IMG/VR virus record: IMGVR_UViG_3300038427_000657
Span: 1 to 64,000 of that record
Length of the DNA stretch: 64,000 nucleotides
Reading direction: 5' to 3' (one strand)
Origin: a virus
How positions within the stretch are numbered: position 1 is the stretch's first letter; each line of letters starts with the position of its first letter. Under the pieces are notes generated by a model. That model did not search any database and was not told where the DNA came from. It worked only from the letters and a program-made list of their open reading frames with translations. A program made the translations under genes and the position numbers. Of this stretch, positions 46,710 to 55,119 are shown piece by piece.

Positions 46710-46951
46710 GCGCTGAAGAAAGGAAGATTGTAACTTGCAGACCTTTGCCATGTAATGTTTCCCCCTGTGTCAACCACTCGTAATTCAGGCTTCACTCCGT
46801 TTATTGAACCATTGATAAATGTATGAAGTGCGCCTGACGCAATCTCCTGAACAAGAACATAGTTGCCTACTTCATAACGTTTACCGCTAAAAGCATCCTT
46901 CTCTATTTTTGAAGGAACCACTTTAACAACGATTGCGGGTATTTTTTCCAT
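46706..46951 (-). CDS. Hypothetical protein
   Basis: 81 aa, beta-rich (IPAIVVKVVPSKIEKD). Second gene after the TM protein 46973; ends Ala-TGA in the promoter at 46682-46709. Confidence 0.65.
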   Translation of the reverse strand: MEKIPAIVVKVVPSKIEKDAFSGKRYEVGNYVLVQEIASGALHTFINGSINGVKPELRVVDTGGNITWQRSASYNLPFFSA

Positions 46952-46972
46952 ATTGTTTGTTATACTAAATAG

Positions 46973-47131
46973 TTAAAAAAGCCAATTAAAAAGAGACAAC
47001 AGAATAAATGATAGAATACCGGCTAATCCACCAATGAACAAACCTTTCTTTACATTATGTTGTAAAATTCCGTAAATGACAAAGTTTCCACAAAATACAC
47101 CGAGGGCTAATCCTAATGGTAGTATAATCAT
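46973..47131 (-). CDS. 52-aa membrane protein
   Basis: Two TM segments (LPLGLALGVFCGNFVIYGIL; LFIGGLAGILSFILLSLF). Early promoter upstream. Confidence 0.6.
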   Translation of the reverse strand: MIILPLGLALGVFCGNFVIYGILQHNVKKGLFIGGLAGILSFILLSLFNWLF

Positions 47132-47162
47132 ATTTTTAATTTACCAAAATTTTTATAAAAGT

Positions 47163-47189
47163 CAAGCCCCAAGGTTTCCCCTAGGGCTT
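47163..47189 (-). terminator. Hairpin sharing the next promoter's -35
   Basis: AAGCCCTAGG-GGAAA-CCTTGGGGCTT; its 3' arm is the GGGGCTTGAC of the promoter for 46973. Confidence 0.5.
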
Positions 47190-47208
47190 GGCTATGACCG
47201 GTCTTGAA

Positions 47209-48102
47209 TTATTCCATAGAACCAGAATGCGCTGCTTCGGGGCCCGGAATTGCCGGAGCCGTAATTATTTCATCATGTAAAACCACAGCAGGTTGAGCTT
47301 CGGCTACGACGACTTCCGTTTGTGTTACCGGCGTCACTTCAGCAGTGGTATCAATTACCAAGCCGGCATAATCATCACAAATTTTGTGAAGTCTGCCAGT
47401 GCGAGCAGGTAGTGTCCACAAACCACTTGCCTTTGACTCAGCACGGGGCTTGAGATTTTCCGTCACTGAATTGAACAACGCCCACAAATTTTTCTTGCCG
47501 AATTCAGGATGGCGGGGATTCTTGAATTCCTTGTAAATATCCCCAAATTTCTGCCACGGAAAAACATCGCCAGCAATTTCTGCTAACAGCCAAGCAGCAT
47601 CCTTGTCACTCAGCGCTGTAGCCTTGTAAGTGTCAATCCGTTTGCCTTGGTCATTGTATCGCTTTGAGAGCTGGCCAATAGCAGTGTCAACCATCCGCGG
47701 AATATCCTCTTCGATATTCTTGGTTGACTTGCGGTGAAAAACGATTTCAGAGCTGAAAGCCAAGTTATCACACACAAAGACACTTGAGCCAACAGCCAAG
47801 CCCCGTGAAAGTGATTTATCAATGGACCCGCGAATTCCAATTACATAAGCGTAGTCAACGCTATCTTGACCATTGGCAATCTGAAGTAACCCGAACATTC
47901 GAGCGTTACCTTCAGTTACTCCGTAAGCTTCAACGACAATTTTCATGCCAGAAGCGGCTAATGAACGTTCAACTTCTTGCACCAATCGAATATGTGGGAT
48001 TGGATGCCATGTTTCCGTTGCCTGTGGGCAAGGAATGAGTGATAGAGTTTGGCGGTCAATTGCTCGAGCGCCACAATGAAGAACTAAGTTTGTTTTATTC
48101 AT
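47209..48102 (-). CDS. DUF932 phage/plasmid protein
   Basis: 297 aa. Pattern of the DUF932 family: an N-terminal alpha/beta block, FVCDNLAFSSEIVFHRKS near residue 110 (G-x-x-V-F-V-C-D-N-L), and a helix RMVDTAIGQL. A Pro/Val-rich tail follows. Members lie in phage and plasmid early regions; function unclear (nucleoid or plasmid maintenance proposals). Early promoter upstream. Confidence 0.8.
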   Translation of the reverse strand: MNKTNLVLHCGARAIDRQTLSLIPCPQATETWHPIPHIRLVQEVERSLAASGMKIVVEAYGVTEGNARMFGLLQIANGQDSVDYAYVIGIRGSIDKSLSRGLAVGSSVFVCDNLAFSSEIVFHRKSTKNIEEDIPRMVDTAIGQLSKRYNDQGKRIDTYKATALSDKDAAWLLAEIAGDVFPWQKFGDIYKEFKNPRHPEFGKKNLWALFNSVTENLKPRAESKASGLWTLPARTGRLHKICDDYAGLVIDTTAEVTPVTQTEVVVAEAQPAVVLHDEIITAPAIPGPEAAHSGSME

Positions 48103-48142
48103 AACGGTTTTAATTTATCAGAATTTTTATAGAAGTCAAGCC

Positions 48143-48364
48143 TCACTTGTTAAGTTCTTTCCTCAACTCCTGTTCAACCTTTTTAACAAGGTCCGCTCGT
48201 ATGCCACCGTCAAAAGGGTCATTCCAACTTTTACCGCATTGCTCCACTAACTGGAATTCACTTATGTAAATTGACATCTGGTTTTTCAATTTGTGAACAT
48301 TTGCACCAGTTGCCTTTAATTGGCAATCTGCCCAAAGTTTATGGTCAAAGATTGGCGGTTCCAT
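48143..48364 (-). CDS. Hypothetical protein
   Basis: 73 aa from the ATG at 48364; a start at 48406 overlapping the upstream gene is possible. Acidic/basic helical, C-terminal KKVEQELRKELNK. Confidence 0.6.
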   Translation of the reverse strand: MEPPIFDHKLWADCQLKATGANVHKLKNQMSIYISEFQLVEQCGKSWNDPFDGGIRADLVKKVEQELRKELNK

Positions 48365-48372
48365 TGAAGAAA

Positions 48373-48588
48373 TTAATATTCGTAAGCAAAATTTCTCTGA
48401 ATCCACTGCTTACCATCTTCAATCCAAATTTCCTTATATCCTCTGCCCAGAACTTCAACAGTTGCATGGTCGCCCTCTTTTAAGAGAAGAAAAAGAGCAT
48501 TGTAACTTTTACCCTCTTTATTTTCCAATTCAGGTAAATCAGTGTATTTGTGGTTAGCATCCAAATGGTATGCAGAAACGATTTTCAT
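48373..48588 (-). CDS. Hypothetical protein
   Basis: 71 aa, beta-rich; follows 48592-48936 after 3 nt. Confidence 0.6.
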   Translation of the reverse strand: MKIVSAYHLDANHKYTDLPELENKEGKSYNALFLLLKEGDHATVEVLGRGYKEIWIEDGKQWIQRNFAYEY

Positions 48589-48591
48589 AAA

Positions 48592-48936
48592 TCAATCCCA
48601 CCAAAGTCGATATGTCAACGGTATATCGCCACGAAATGTATATTCATCAGCATTGTATTTCCCTGCTAGTGTTTCCATAAATGAGACAAAATCCTTTGTG
48701 GTAATATTACCTGAATAATCTTTGACATATATTACTCTGCTTCCTTCATTTCCCACTAGAATTGTAGGTGAGTGAAAGCGCTGACATATTTCATTCACAA
48801 TATCAGCAATGTTTTCCGGTATATTGTTGTATATCCCCAAATTTAGAATACACTTGATTTCCGCAGGCGGTAATTCAATCAAATAATTCAGTTCATCATC
48901 CAACGTTTTTAAGAACTTTTCAGAGTGTTTTGCCAT
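48592..48936 (-). CDS. Hypothetical protein
   Basis: 114 aa, first of the 48143-48936 operon behind an early promoter near 48945-48972. Contains GSRVIYVKDYSGNI; acidic overall. Unknown. Confidence 0.65.
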   Translation of the reverse strand: MAKHSEKFLKTLDDELNYLIELPPAEIKCILNLGIYNNIPENIADIVNEICQRFHSPTILVGNEGSRVIYVKDYSGNITTKDFVSFMETLAGKYNADEYTFRGDIPLTYRLWWD

Positions 48937-48998
48937 AAGTTCAATATATCAAAACTTTATAAAAAGTCAAGCGCTGACATGAAAACACAGTTGAAGGC

Positions 48999-49026
48999 TT
49001 GACAAATATAAAAACTATGATATAAT
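48999..49026 (+). promoter_or_regulatory. Near-consensus early-type promoter
   Basis: TTGACA, 16 bp, TATAAT; followed by a 105-nt leader before the HNH start. Confidence 0.75.
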
Positions 49027-49123
49027 AAAATCACACCGAAGATCCCCTAATTCCTGAATTGTATAGTAATTTATGGCGCATACCACAATGTTATCAATTT
49101 GAGCGTAAACATTAATTGCGCTC

Positions 49124-49130
49124 TATTTAT
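49124..49130 (+). promoter_or_regulatory. TATTTAT box
   Basis: 4 nt before the HNH ATG at 49135; the same gene has an early promoter. Confidence 0.5.
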
Positions 49131-49134
49131 TGGT

Positions 49135-49587
49135 ATGAAAGAAACTTATATTGAAAAATTAAAAAGAGAAAATCCAGAAAAATACAATCAATACCGCCAA
49201 AAATGGAAAGTAAATTATTGGAAAAATAAGACAAATCCTCAAAGAAGAAACGGTGTAAATGAAAGTAGAAAGCGTTATTATTGGCGACATGCCTGTTTAA
49301 GAATAGCTTATTCTATAAAGAGAAAAGATAGAACATCAATTATTACAGGATGGGATATATGGAAATTAGCTAAACAACAAAAACTTATATGCGCATTAAC
49401 AGGTCGTAAATTGAGTGGTGGTAACGTTTCTCCTGACCATATTATTCCTTTGCGTAATGGTGGAACCAGTGATATTTCTAACATAAGATTGACCATAAAA
49501 GAAGCCAATATTGCTAAACACTATATGTCACATCCTGATTTTATAAATCTTTGTGTGGATATTGTAAAACATAACAGTAACGCTTGA
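49135..49587 (+). CDS. Free-standing HNH homing-type endonuclease
   Basis: 150 aa; the longer frame contains the TATTTAT box. Basic helical N-terminus (EKLKRENPEKYNQYRQKWK), HNH core CALTGRKLSG...SPDHIIPLRNGG...NIRLT. Clear paralogue of 30233-30781. Confidence 0.85.
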   Translation: MKETYIEKLKRENPEKYNQYRQKWKVNYWKNKTNPQRRNGVNESRKRYYWRHACLRIAYSIKRKDRTSIITGWDIWKLAKQQKLICALTGRKLSGGNVSPDHIIPLRNGGTSDISNIRLTIKEANIAKHYMSHPDFINLCVDIVKHNSNA

Positions 49588-49611
49588 CTTTCTATAAACA
49601 TTTGATAACAT
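49584..49611 (+). promoter_or_regulatory. Early-type promoter without a gene
   Basis: TTGACT, 16 bp, TAACAT, starting at the HNH stop. Confidence 0.65.
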
Positions 49612-49614
49612 ATC

Positions 49615-49810
49615 TATGTGAGGCGACCTACGGGCTCCGGAAGGTAGATACTACAATTCTTCAAATTTCTTCGCCATATTGGCATCCATATCTCACAATA
49701 CCATGCGCCGTGGCGTTTATACAAACATTTCAAAATCATTTCTTATTATTATCGTTAAAGATGAAACTGGCTGCGTTTTGCGCAGCGTTAACGATAAACT
49801 TCGCCAAACC
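49615..49810 (+). ncRNA. Structured non-coding RNA candidate
   Basis: Downstream of a lone promoter and without ORF. A CTAC/GTAG hairpin near 49630-49650, and a long stem TTATCGTTAA (about 49747-49756) pairing TTAACGATAA (about 49789-49798), enclosing a GCTGCG/CGCAGC hairpin. The TTATCGTTA string echoes the 3' end of the small RNA family. Confidence 0.5.
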
Positions 49811-49849
49811 CATCCTTTTCTATTATTTATAGAATCCTAAAAAGCGCTG

Positions 49850-50340
49850 TTCTCTGAAAAAATATTTTTAAGAGCTAAATCCTAATTTTTTTAGAATTAA
49901 GCGCTTTCTGAATATAAAATTTAAAAGCGCACAACGCAAAATAAAATAATTTTTTGGGCGATCATGATAGTACTTAGAAGTACTTCTGTACCTAGTTAAA
50001 TTATTAAAAGTACTTATAATTAATATTAAGTACAATTTTAAAAAGTACCTAGAAAGCCCTGTATAATAGTATAATCATGATCTAACCAGCATGGGGAAAT
50101 TCTGGCTCTTAGAGCTGTAACCAACCGACATTCATTCACACAATTACTTAAATTTAAGAGCCTGATTTTTACAATATTTTAAGAAAACGCACACACTATC
50201 TAGCTCTTTAAACTATCCTATTTCTACAAACAATCATTGTAGATATTCAGCCTCATTTAATCCACCAGTCACATAACGCTTTCGACGAGAACAGCGCTGG
50301 GGGTACTCACCCCTCAATAGGGCTAGAGAGTGATATGTAA
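49850..50340. other. AT-rich convergence region with AAGTACTT repeats
   Basis: 490 bp without a gene. Holds three AAGTACTT or near-AAGTACTT palindromes (49970-50050), two GTACCTAG, paired GATCATGAT/ATCATGATC sites (about 49963 and 50085) and several AGCGCT/AAGCGC words. Lies between the converging 49587 and 50345 genes. Could be a replication-initiation or protein-binding region. Confidence 0.45.
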
Positions 50341-50374
50341 ATATTTATACAAGTGAGGGTGGTACTACTCCCTC
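50299..50374. repeat. Two GTACTAC-family hairpins
   Basis: GGGGGTACTCACCCCTC (50299-50315) and GAGGGTGGTACTACTCCCTC (50355-50374), each with a nearby TAGGG word. Confidence 0.55.
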
Positions 50375-50518
50375 TGTGGATATAGGGATGGTTCCTTTGC
50401 CTTTACATTTCCAACAACCAATAGAGTAACATCCAACGTATATCTTGAACCTTCTTAGCTCACCTTTACCCTTGCATTCAGGACAAATCTGTTCAGGAAC
50501 TTGTTCATTTATTTTCAC
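50345..50518 (-). CDS. 57-aa DnaJ-type zinc-finger protein, or continuation of the next gene
   Basis: Possible GTG start at 50518. Two CxxCxGxG repeats (CPECKGKG; CWKCKGKG) as in DnaJ Cys-rich domains. The frame is continuous with the gene at 50543-50782 across its TAA, so a read-through product is possible. Confidence 0.5.
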   Translation of the reverse strand: MKINEQVPEQICPECKGKGELRRFKIYVGCYSIGCWKCKGKGTIPISTEGVVPPSLV

Positions 50519-50542
50519 AAATTTAGATACGTATTCAGCTAA

Positions 50543-50782
50543 TTATTGTGAGAAATTTAATTCATTTTCCCTAAAATTCGGCCACCAATATTCATTATAA
50601 TTATGCCAATAATCTTCTGTGTAAAGATAATCGCCTTGCTTCTCACCTTTATGCCAAAGAATGAACTGCACTTCGCCAGTGAATCGGTTTCGTCTGGCTG
50701 TTTGTGTATGTATATGTTTATCTTCTCCGCTTGTGCAGGTTCCATACACCCATTTCAGTTTATGAAAGAATTTTTTTAACAT
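50543..50782 (-). CDS. Hypothetical Trp/Tyr-rich protein
   Basis: 79 aa from the ATG at 50782; unusually aromatic (DYWHNYNEYWWPNF). TAA stop followed in frame by the zinc-finger ORF. Confidence 0.6.
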   Translation of the reverse strand: MLKKFFHKLKWVYGTCTSGEDKHIHTQTARRNRFTGEVQFILWHKGEKQGDYLYTEDYWHNYNEYWWPNFRENELNFSQ

Positions 50783-50805
50783 ACTATAACCATCTTTTGT
50801 TTTTA

Positions 50806-50907
50806 TTACAAAATTATACTTAATGCAGTCAGCAGAAAGGCAATTCCTGTCAGTAAAAATAAAACCCAAGGTGGCGTGTTATCTACAAATTCTAAAAGTT
50901 TTCTCAT
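50806..50907 (-). CDS. 33-aa membrane peptide
   Basis: Single TM helix (WVLFLLTGIAFLLTALSIIL). Between 50782 and 50924. Confidence 0.55.
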   Translation of the reverse strand: MRKLLEFVDNTPPWVLFLLTGIAFLLTALSIIL

Positions 50908-50923
50908 AATTCACTTATCATTT

Positions 50924-51328
50924 TTACAATACAAAAAATAACAAAGCTCCCACAGTAATCAATACGTCCCCAATGGATACGTATGAAATTCTAAAGTCAA
51001 TAATATCTCCAAACCACTTCAATCTTGTCTTTGGATTTATTAAGCAATGAGACAAATTATACGGTTCAATGTTACCATCAAAATTCTCTGATACCGGCAT
51101 TTTTCCCTTATTCAACGTTATTACCGAATAGTTCATCATACAACCTGATACCATCAGAAATGTTGGTATAATTAAAGAAAAATTCTCTTGTGAACATGCA
51201 CCTGAATAACTAAAGAAAATTAGTACAAACCAAAGAGGAAAAATTACATAGAAAAAGAATTTTCTGCTTTTCTTTTTAATAAGAAGCATTACCACAACTA
51301 TTGATAAAGTCATCAAAAATGTAATCAT
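50924..51328 (-). CDS. Four-TM membrane protein
   Basis: 134 aa with hydrophobic segments at residues 3-20, 24-42, 50-68 and 115-134. Unknown. Confidence 0.7.
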   Translation of the reverse strand: MITFLMTLSIVVVMLLIKKKSRKFFFYVIFPLWFVLIFFSYSGACSQENFSLIIPTFLMVSGCMMNYSVITLNKGKMPVSENFDGNIEPYNLSHCLINPKTRLKWFGDIIDFRISYVSIGDVLITVGALLFFVL

Positions 51329-51336
51329 ATCTGTTT

Positions 51337-51645
51337 TTATCCTTCTATAGCATTTACCACTTTTTTTACCGTTTCTGTAAGTTGTTCGTGAGTCATTATA
51401 GACGTTTTAACGTCTTTGGGTGGTTCACAGTAAATGGTTGTTACTCCGTGTTCATCGGTGCGCGTGCTAACTTTTGCACCTTGTTTGACAATGATTTTCA
51501 TTTTTGTTCCCCAACCACCCACTTCCACTTTGATGAAATTTTCAATAATTAGGTCAACCAAGTGTTTTGATAATGGCCTTTGTTTTGAGTTTTCGTATGT
51601 GGAATACGTTGCATCAAAACTGGCTGCTGGTCTTGTTTTGCTCAT
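51337..51645 (-). CDS. Hypothetical protein
   Basis: 102 aa, basic N-half and strand-rich middle (KVEVGGWGTKMKIIVKQGAKV). Operon with 51651-51845. Confidence 0.65.
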   Translation of the reverse strand: MSKTRPAASFDATYSTYENSKQRPLSKHLVDLIIENFIKVEVGGWGTKMKIIVKQGAKVSTRTDEHGVTTIYCEPPKDVKTSIMTHEQLTETVKKVVNAIEG

Positions 51646-51650
51646 ATCTT

Positions 51651-51845
51651 TTAACCTTCAACAGAACCGTTAAAAAGAGTCAATTCTTCTTCTTCAAACT
51701 TACAGCACCATCCTTCCAAAGTGTATGTAAATTTTTTAAGAAATTTGTCGTAAATGATGTAACTTACGCGGGCAATGGCCGTTATATTCTTTGGTGAGCC
51801 GTCAAATGTGACTACATCGTTTATCTTGAATTTTGGAGTTTTCAT
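51651..51845 (-). CDS. Hypothetical small beta protein
   Basis: 64 aa; KFKINDVVTFDGSPKNITA then a second strand pair, typical of small SH3-like barrels. Early promoter upstream (TTGACT, TATCAT). Confidence 0.65.
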   Translation of the reverse strand: MKTPKFKINDVVTFDGSPKNITAIARVSYIIYDKFLKKFTYTLEGWCCKFEEEELTLFNGSVEG

Positions 51846-51882
51846 TATTTCATGATACCATGCGCTTATAAAAAGTCAAGCC

Positions 51883-52110
51883 TCACTTCTTCTCACCGTC
51901 AGGATTTGGTGGAACAGGTGTATGTTCAACGATTGCTTTTGCTATTGATTTTCCTACCGCATACAATACCGTTGATTGTGAAAGAAAATGGATAGCAGTA
52001 TTTACATTATCCCCAACAATACTCATTCCATCATGGTAAAGCTTGTCTGCTTCTTCACCAACATTCTTCATAATACTTTCAGCAAATGCTTTTGTTTCTT
52101 GGTTTATCAT
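51883..52110 (-). CDS. Hypothetical helical protein
   Basis: 75 aa, amphipathic, C-terminal PVPPNPDGEKK. Last gene of an operon running from the promoter near 55085. Confidence 0.6.
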   Translation of the reverse strand: MINQETKAFAESIMKNVGEEADKLYHDGMSIVGDNVNTAIHFLSQSTVLYAVGKSIAKAIVEHTPVPPNPDGEKK

Positions 52111-52114
52111 ATTT

Positions 52115-52417
52115 TTATGTATGTTGAGTTTTATTCTTATTTACCGTATTCAATTTAATAAATTCTTCCAATGAAACTTCCATAAAGTCTGTCCATGTCA
52201 TATCACTTGCACCTACCACCATTTTGCAATCCTCATCGTAACCTGTAATAATCCACTCCCAATAACGTGTCATATCATTCCACCAGTGTCCATTTCTTAT
52301 GATATTGAAATCTCTTATTCTTCTTGTTTTTGTAAATACATAACCATATTTAAAAAGCGTGGTAAGAACCTTTTCAATTCTTTCTCTATTCCTACCAACA
52401 TGGATTTTATACTTCAT
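52115..52417 (-). CDS. Paralogous family A, member 1
   Basis: 100 aa. Shares with 53472-53753: R-x-E-x-I-x-K-V-L-x-x-L-F-x-x-G-Y-V-F, an R-[IL]-R-[DT]-x-x pattern, and a W-x-W-I-[IV] strand. Unknown function. Confidence 0.65.
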   Translation of the reverse strand: MKYKIHVGRNRERIEKVLTTLFKYGYVFTKTRRIRDFNIIRNGHWWNDMTRYWEWIITGYDEDCKMVVGASDMTWTDFMEVSLEEFIKLNTVNKNKTQHT

Positions 52418-52423
52418 ACTTAT

Positions 52424-52639
52424 TTATTTGTGTATTTTATTATATTTGTAATCAAATATAAAGTAATGAATATCTCCGGAAGTATCAATCGTTTGATACT
52501 CTTTTGCTTTTTGACAATACCATATATTGTTAAATGTTCTTATCAGATAAGCAAGTTCATCAGAGTTAACCATAAAGTATCGTTTGTTTCCTCTACAATA
52601 TATGCAAACACTTGGTTCATTGATTACCACTTCTGCCAT
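52424..52639 (-). CDS. Hypothetical protein
   Basis: 71 aa; CIYCRGNKRYFMVNSDELAYL, with CxxC and a Tyr-rich C-terminus. Confidence 0.6.
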   Translation of the reverse strand: MAEVVINEPSVCIYCRGNKRYFMVNSDELAYLIRTFNNIWYCQKAKEYQTIDTSGDIHYFIFDYKYNKIHK

Positions 52640-52642
52640 ATA

Positions 52643-52960
52643 TTATTTCTTTTTTTTATCACCGTCACTGAAAACCACGTTATTTTCTTGGATGTATTCA
52701 AGGACGCTTCTGATTCTTTTACGAATTGATTCTTGTTTATCTTCCAACCGTTCCAATTCTTCTTGTAGAAATTCCTTTGATGGTTTACTTACTTTTTTCC
52801 AGTTCACACCGCGATAGTGTTCACCAAATGACCAGTCGGAATTAATTCTATCAAAGTAATCTTTAACACTAGCTTTGGAATACCCTGTCAAATTGACAAA
52901 CAACCATTTACCTATTCCACTTGACCAACTGCCTCTATATTTGTATATTTGAAGTTTCAT
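52643..52960 (-). CDS. Hypothetical protein
   Basis: 105 aa; Trp/Gly-rich N-half (YRGSWSSGIGKWLFVNL), Glu/Lys helical C-half. Overlaps the upstream gene by ATGA. Confidence 0.65.
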   Translation of the reverse strand: MKLQIYKYRGSWSSGIGKWLFVNLTGYSKASVKDYFDRINSDWSFGEHYRGVNWKKVSKPSKEFLQEELERLEDKQESIRKRIRSVLEYIQENNVVFSDGDKKKK

Positions 52961-53466
52961 ATTCTTTCCCCAGCAGCATTGATAATTGGACCCTTTATTC
53001 TTGCCTTCTTAAAACTCTCACCGAACGTTTTTAAATCTTTAAGCAAACCATTCCATGAAGGTTGATTCACTACAGGCGATTGAACATTTATAAACTTTCC
53101 AACTTTTCCTATTTCTTCTAAAAGTTTCATTTGTTCTTGTCTGTGAGATTTGATATTTCTGGTGTAAGCTTTTTTCAACAATTTCAAGGTACTCTTTACT
53201 TTCTGTTCAAATTTTCTGGATAACCACCGTCTGTCAATTTCTGGCAATGGAGAAAGAGGTATAAAAGTATTACCATCTTCAGCAAATTTCCATCCAATGT
53301 TTATTGTTTCTTCTACAAAGTAACTGTAACCATCCATCCAAAAATCTCTTGTAATATACGTGTTACTTCTATCAGGTAAAATACCAACTCCACTTTGACC
53401 GTAACCATGATTTATACGAATTAATTTCTTTTTACCAAACACTTTTATGTAGATTCTTTTTTTCAT
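52957..53466 (-). CDS. Hypothetical basic protein
   Basis: 169 aa. Basic alpha/beta, with RIYIKVFGKKKLIRINHGYG at the start and helices SLKLLKKAYTRNIKSHR. Possible nucleic-acid binding; no family recognised. Confidence 0.65.
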   Translation of the reverse strand: MKKRIYIKVFGKKKLIRINHGYGQSGVGILPDRSNTYITRDFWMDGYSYFVEETINIGWKFAEDGNTFIPLSPLPEIDRRWLSRKFEQKVKSTLKLLKKAYTRNIKSHRQEQMKLLEEIGKVGKFINVQSPVVNQPSWNGLLKDLKTFGESFKKARIKGPIINAAGERI

Positions 53467-53471
53467 TTTAT

Positions 53472-53753
53472 TTATTTTAATTTTAATTCAATAAACGCTT
53501 CAGCGGTTGTTTCTATAAAACCGTAAGGTATATCATAATATGCGGTAACAACCGCTTTACACGTTGAATCAGTATTAAGAACAATCCACTTCCAATGTAT
53601 AAAATCACCATCATACCATTTGAGAAATGAATCTGTTGTTCTTAATCTTTTATTTGTATCAAAAACATAACCATGAGCAAAAAGGATTTTTAATACCTTT
53701 AAAATTTCACTTCTATTCTCATTTACTCTTATGGCATAAATGATAGGTGGCAT
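53472..53753 (-). CDS. Paralogous family A, member 2
   Basis: 93 aa; RSEILKVLKILFAHGYVF and HWKWIVLNTDSTCKAVV align with 52115-52417. Confidence 0.65.
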   Translation of the reverse strand: MPPIIYAIRVNENRSEILKVLKILFAHGYVFDTNKRLRTTDSFLKWYDGDFIHWKWIVLNTDSTCKAVVTAYYDIPYGFIETTAEAFIELKLK

Positions 53754-53754
53754 T

Positions 53755-54300
53755 TTATTGTTCGGTTGTAGTAATTATATCTTTTCTTGTGAAAATGTCA
53801 AATGAATATTTACACGCCAGACAGAAATTACAAATTTTCTTAAAATAAGGAAAAATATAACGTTTTTTTGCAGGAATGAGATTCAAGGCGTTTGCTTTCT
53901 GGAAGAACAACCTTTTTTCCAATCTAATTCTTTCAGTGACTTGATTCTTTTTAAAGAATTCCAAGTTAAGTTTACCATCAACAAGTTGTTCTGCATCCAT
54001 TTTTCTAATCACCATATCATTCTTGATAATATCTTTCACAATTTCTTCGGCCTCACTGATATTATCAAAAATCATTTGTCCAATCTTGATTTCCAAGACG
54101 TTGCACCCATATTTCAAATTATGACGTTTACAGTAATTGCTTAGAGAATGGTTGGAAACGATTCTTTCTTGGCGTGCCATCAGAAATTTAATAGGTATCT
54201 CAGAAGGGTATATTTTGGTTAGAATCAACCGAGCGACAAATAAAAGTGCAGCGTCTCCTTTCCACGCTAAAACGTTATTTTCGTGACGACAAAGTTTCAT
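53755..54300 (-). CDS. Hypothetical protein
   Basis: 181 aa, basic, helical with a C-rich C-terminus (KKICNFCLACKYS). Its stop adjoins the next start. Unknown. Confidence 0.65.
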   Translation of the reverse strand: MKLCRHENNVLAWKGDAALLFVARLILTKIYPSEIPIKFLMARQERIVSNHSLSNYCKRHNLKYGCNVLEIKIGQMIFDNISEAEEIVKDIIKNDMVIRKMDAEQLVDGKLNLEFFKKNQVTERIRLEKRLFFQKANALNLIPAKKRYIFPYFKKICNFCLACKYSFDIFTRKDIITTTEQ

Positions 54301-54678
54301 TTATCTTTTGAGTAAATCTTTATTCTCACCAATATTTCCGATTACTTTTATTTCATTGGGATTACAAATATTTTCGGGAGTAAATCGGTTTGCGTAATAT
54401 TTTACTTCAAAAATACTTTCCTCCCACGCAATTATAGCTTCTCCACATAATTCAACAATATCTCCTTCGTAAATCTCTTTGCTATTCTTGTCTTTTAAGC
54501 CAGTAAATTGTTGAACAATAAAGGTTTGGTTTCTTCCTATAAAGAAGGCAATAGAAATACCACCAGCAAGTTCTTTTGCACTTTCACCATGTAACCAGAA
54601 GTAAAGACCATTATCGGTATTCCAAAAGGTTTTTTCGGTTTTGTCCCAAACTCTGAATTTAATTATTCTATTTTTCAT
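54301..54678 (-). CDS. YopX-like phage protein
   Basis: 125 aa. IIKFRVWDKTEKTF at the N-terminus, QQFTGLKDKNSKEIYEGDIVEL and the late VIGNIGEN block are the YopX signature. Function unknown; common in phage early operons. Confidence 0.85.
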   Translation of the reverse strand: MKNRIIKFRVWDKTEKTFWNTDNGLYFWLHGESAKELAGGISIAFFIGRNQTFIVQQFTGLKDKNSKEIYEGDIVELCGEAIIAWEESIFEVKYYANRFTPENICNPNEIKVIGNIGENKDLLKR

Positions 54679-54911
54679 ATTTTAGTGGGTGGTTCAATCT
54701 TCCATCCGGCTTCTTTTCTCAACTCGTCATGAAAACGACAAAAGCAATACCAATGTAGGACAAAAATAATAGCAATGATTATACTAATCACTGCTCCAAG
54801 TTTTGGAAATCTTTGTGTCCATAAAGTTAAAGTGGATATGAACGCAAAAATGCCGGTAAAGCCAGTTGTTAAAACTATGAACAACGGTGTCAGTGGAGAT
54901 TTACATTTCAT
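54675..54911 (-). CDS. Small membrane protein
   Basis: 78 aa from the ATG at 54911, with two TM helices (LFIVLTTGFTGIFAFISTL; AVISIIIAIIFVLHWYCF) and cytoplasmic basic tail. Follows 54916-55074. Confidence 0.65.
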   Translation of the reverse strand: MKCKSPLTPLFIVLTTGFTGIFAFISTLTLWTQRFPKLGAVISIIIAIIFVLHWYCFCRFHDELRKEAGWKIEPPTKI

Positions 54912-54915
54912 AAAT

Positions 54916-55074
54916 TTAAATTTCTTTCCTTTCAAGATATTGACCAAGTGTTTCATTTTCTTGACCGTCAATGGCAAAAGCAATGCCGACCATTAAGATA
55001 GATGGAACGGATAATAAAGCCAACAAACAGGCTATTCCAAGAATAGGATAAACTATTAGGTTTTTCAATTTCAT
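54916..55074 (-). CDS. 52-aa membrane protein
   Basis: TM segment YPILGIACLLALLSVPSILM. First gene of the ten-gene operon down to 51883, early promoter near 55085-55114. Confidence 0.6.
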   Translation of the reverse strand: MKLKNLIVYPILGIACLLALLSVPSILMVGIAFAIDGQENETLGQYLERKEI

Positions 55075-55119
55075 AACCAATATAGTAGTTTATCATACTT
55101 CTATAAAAAGTCAAGCGCT

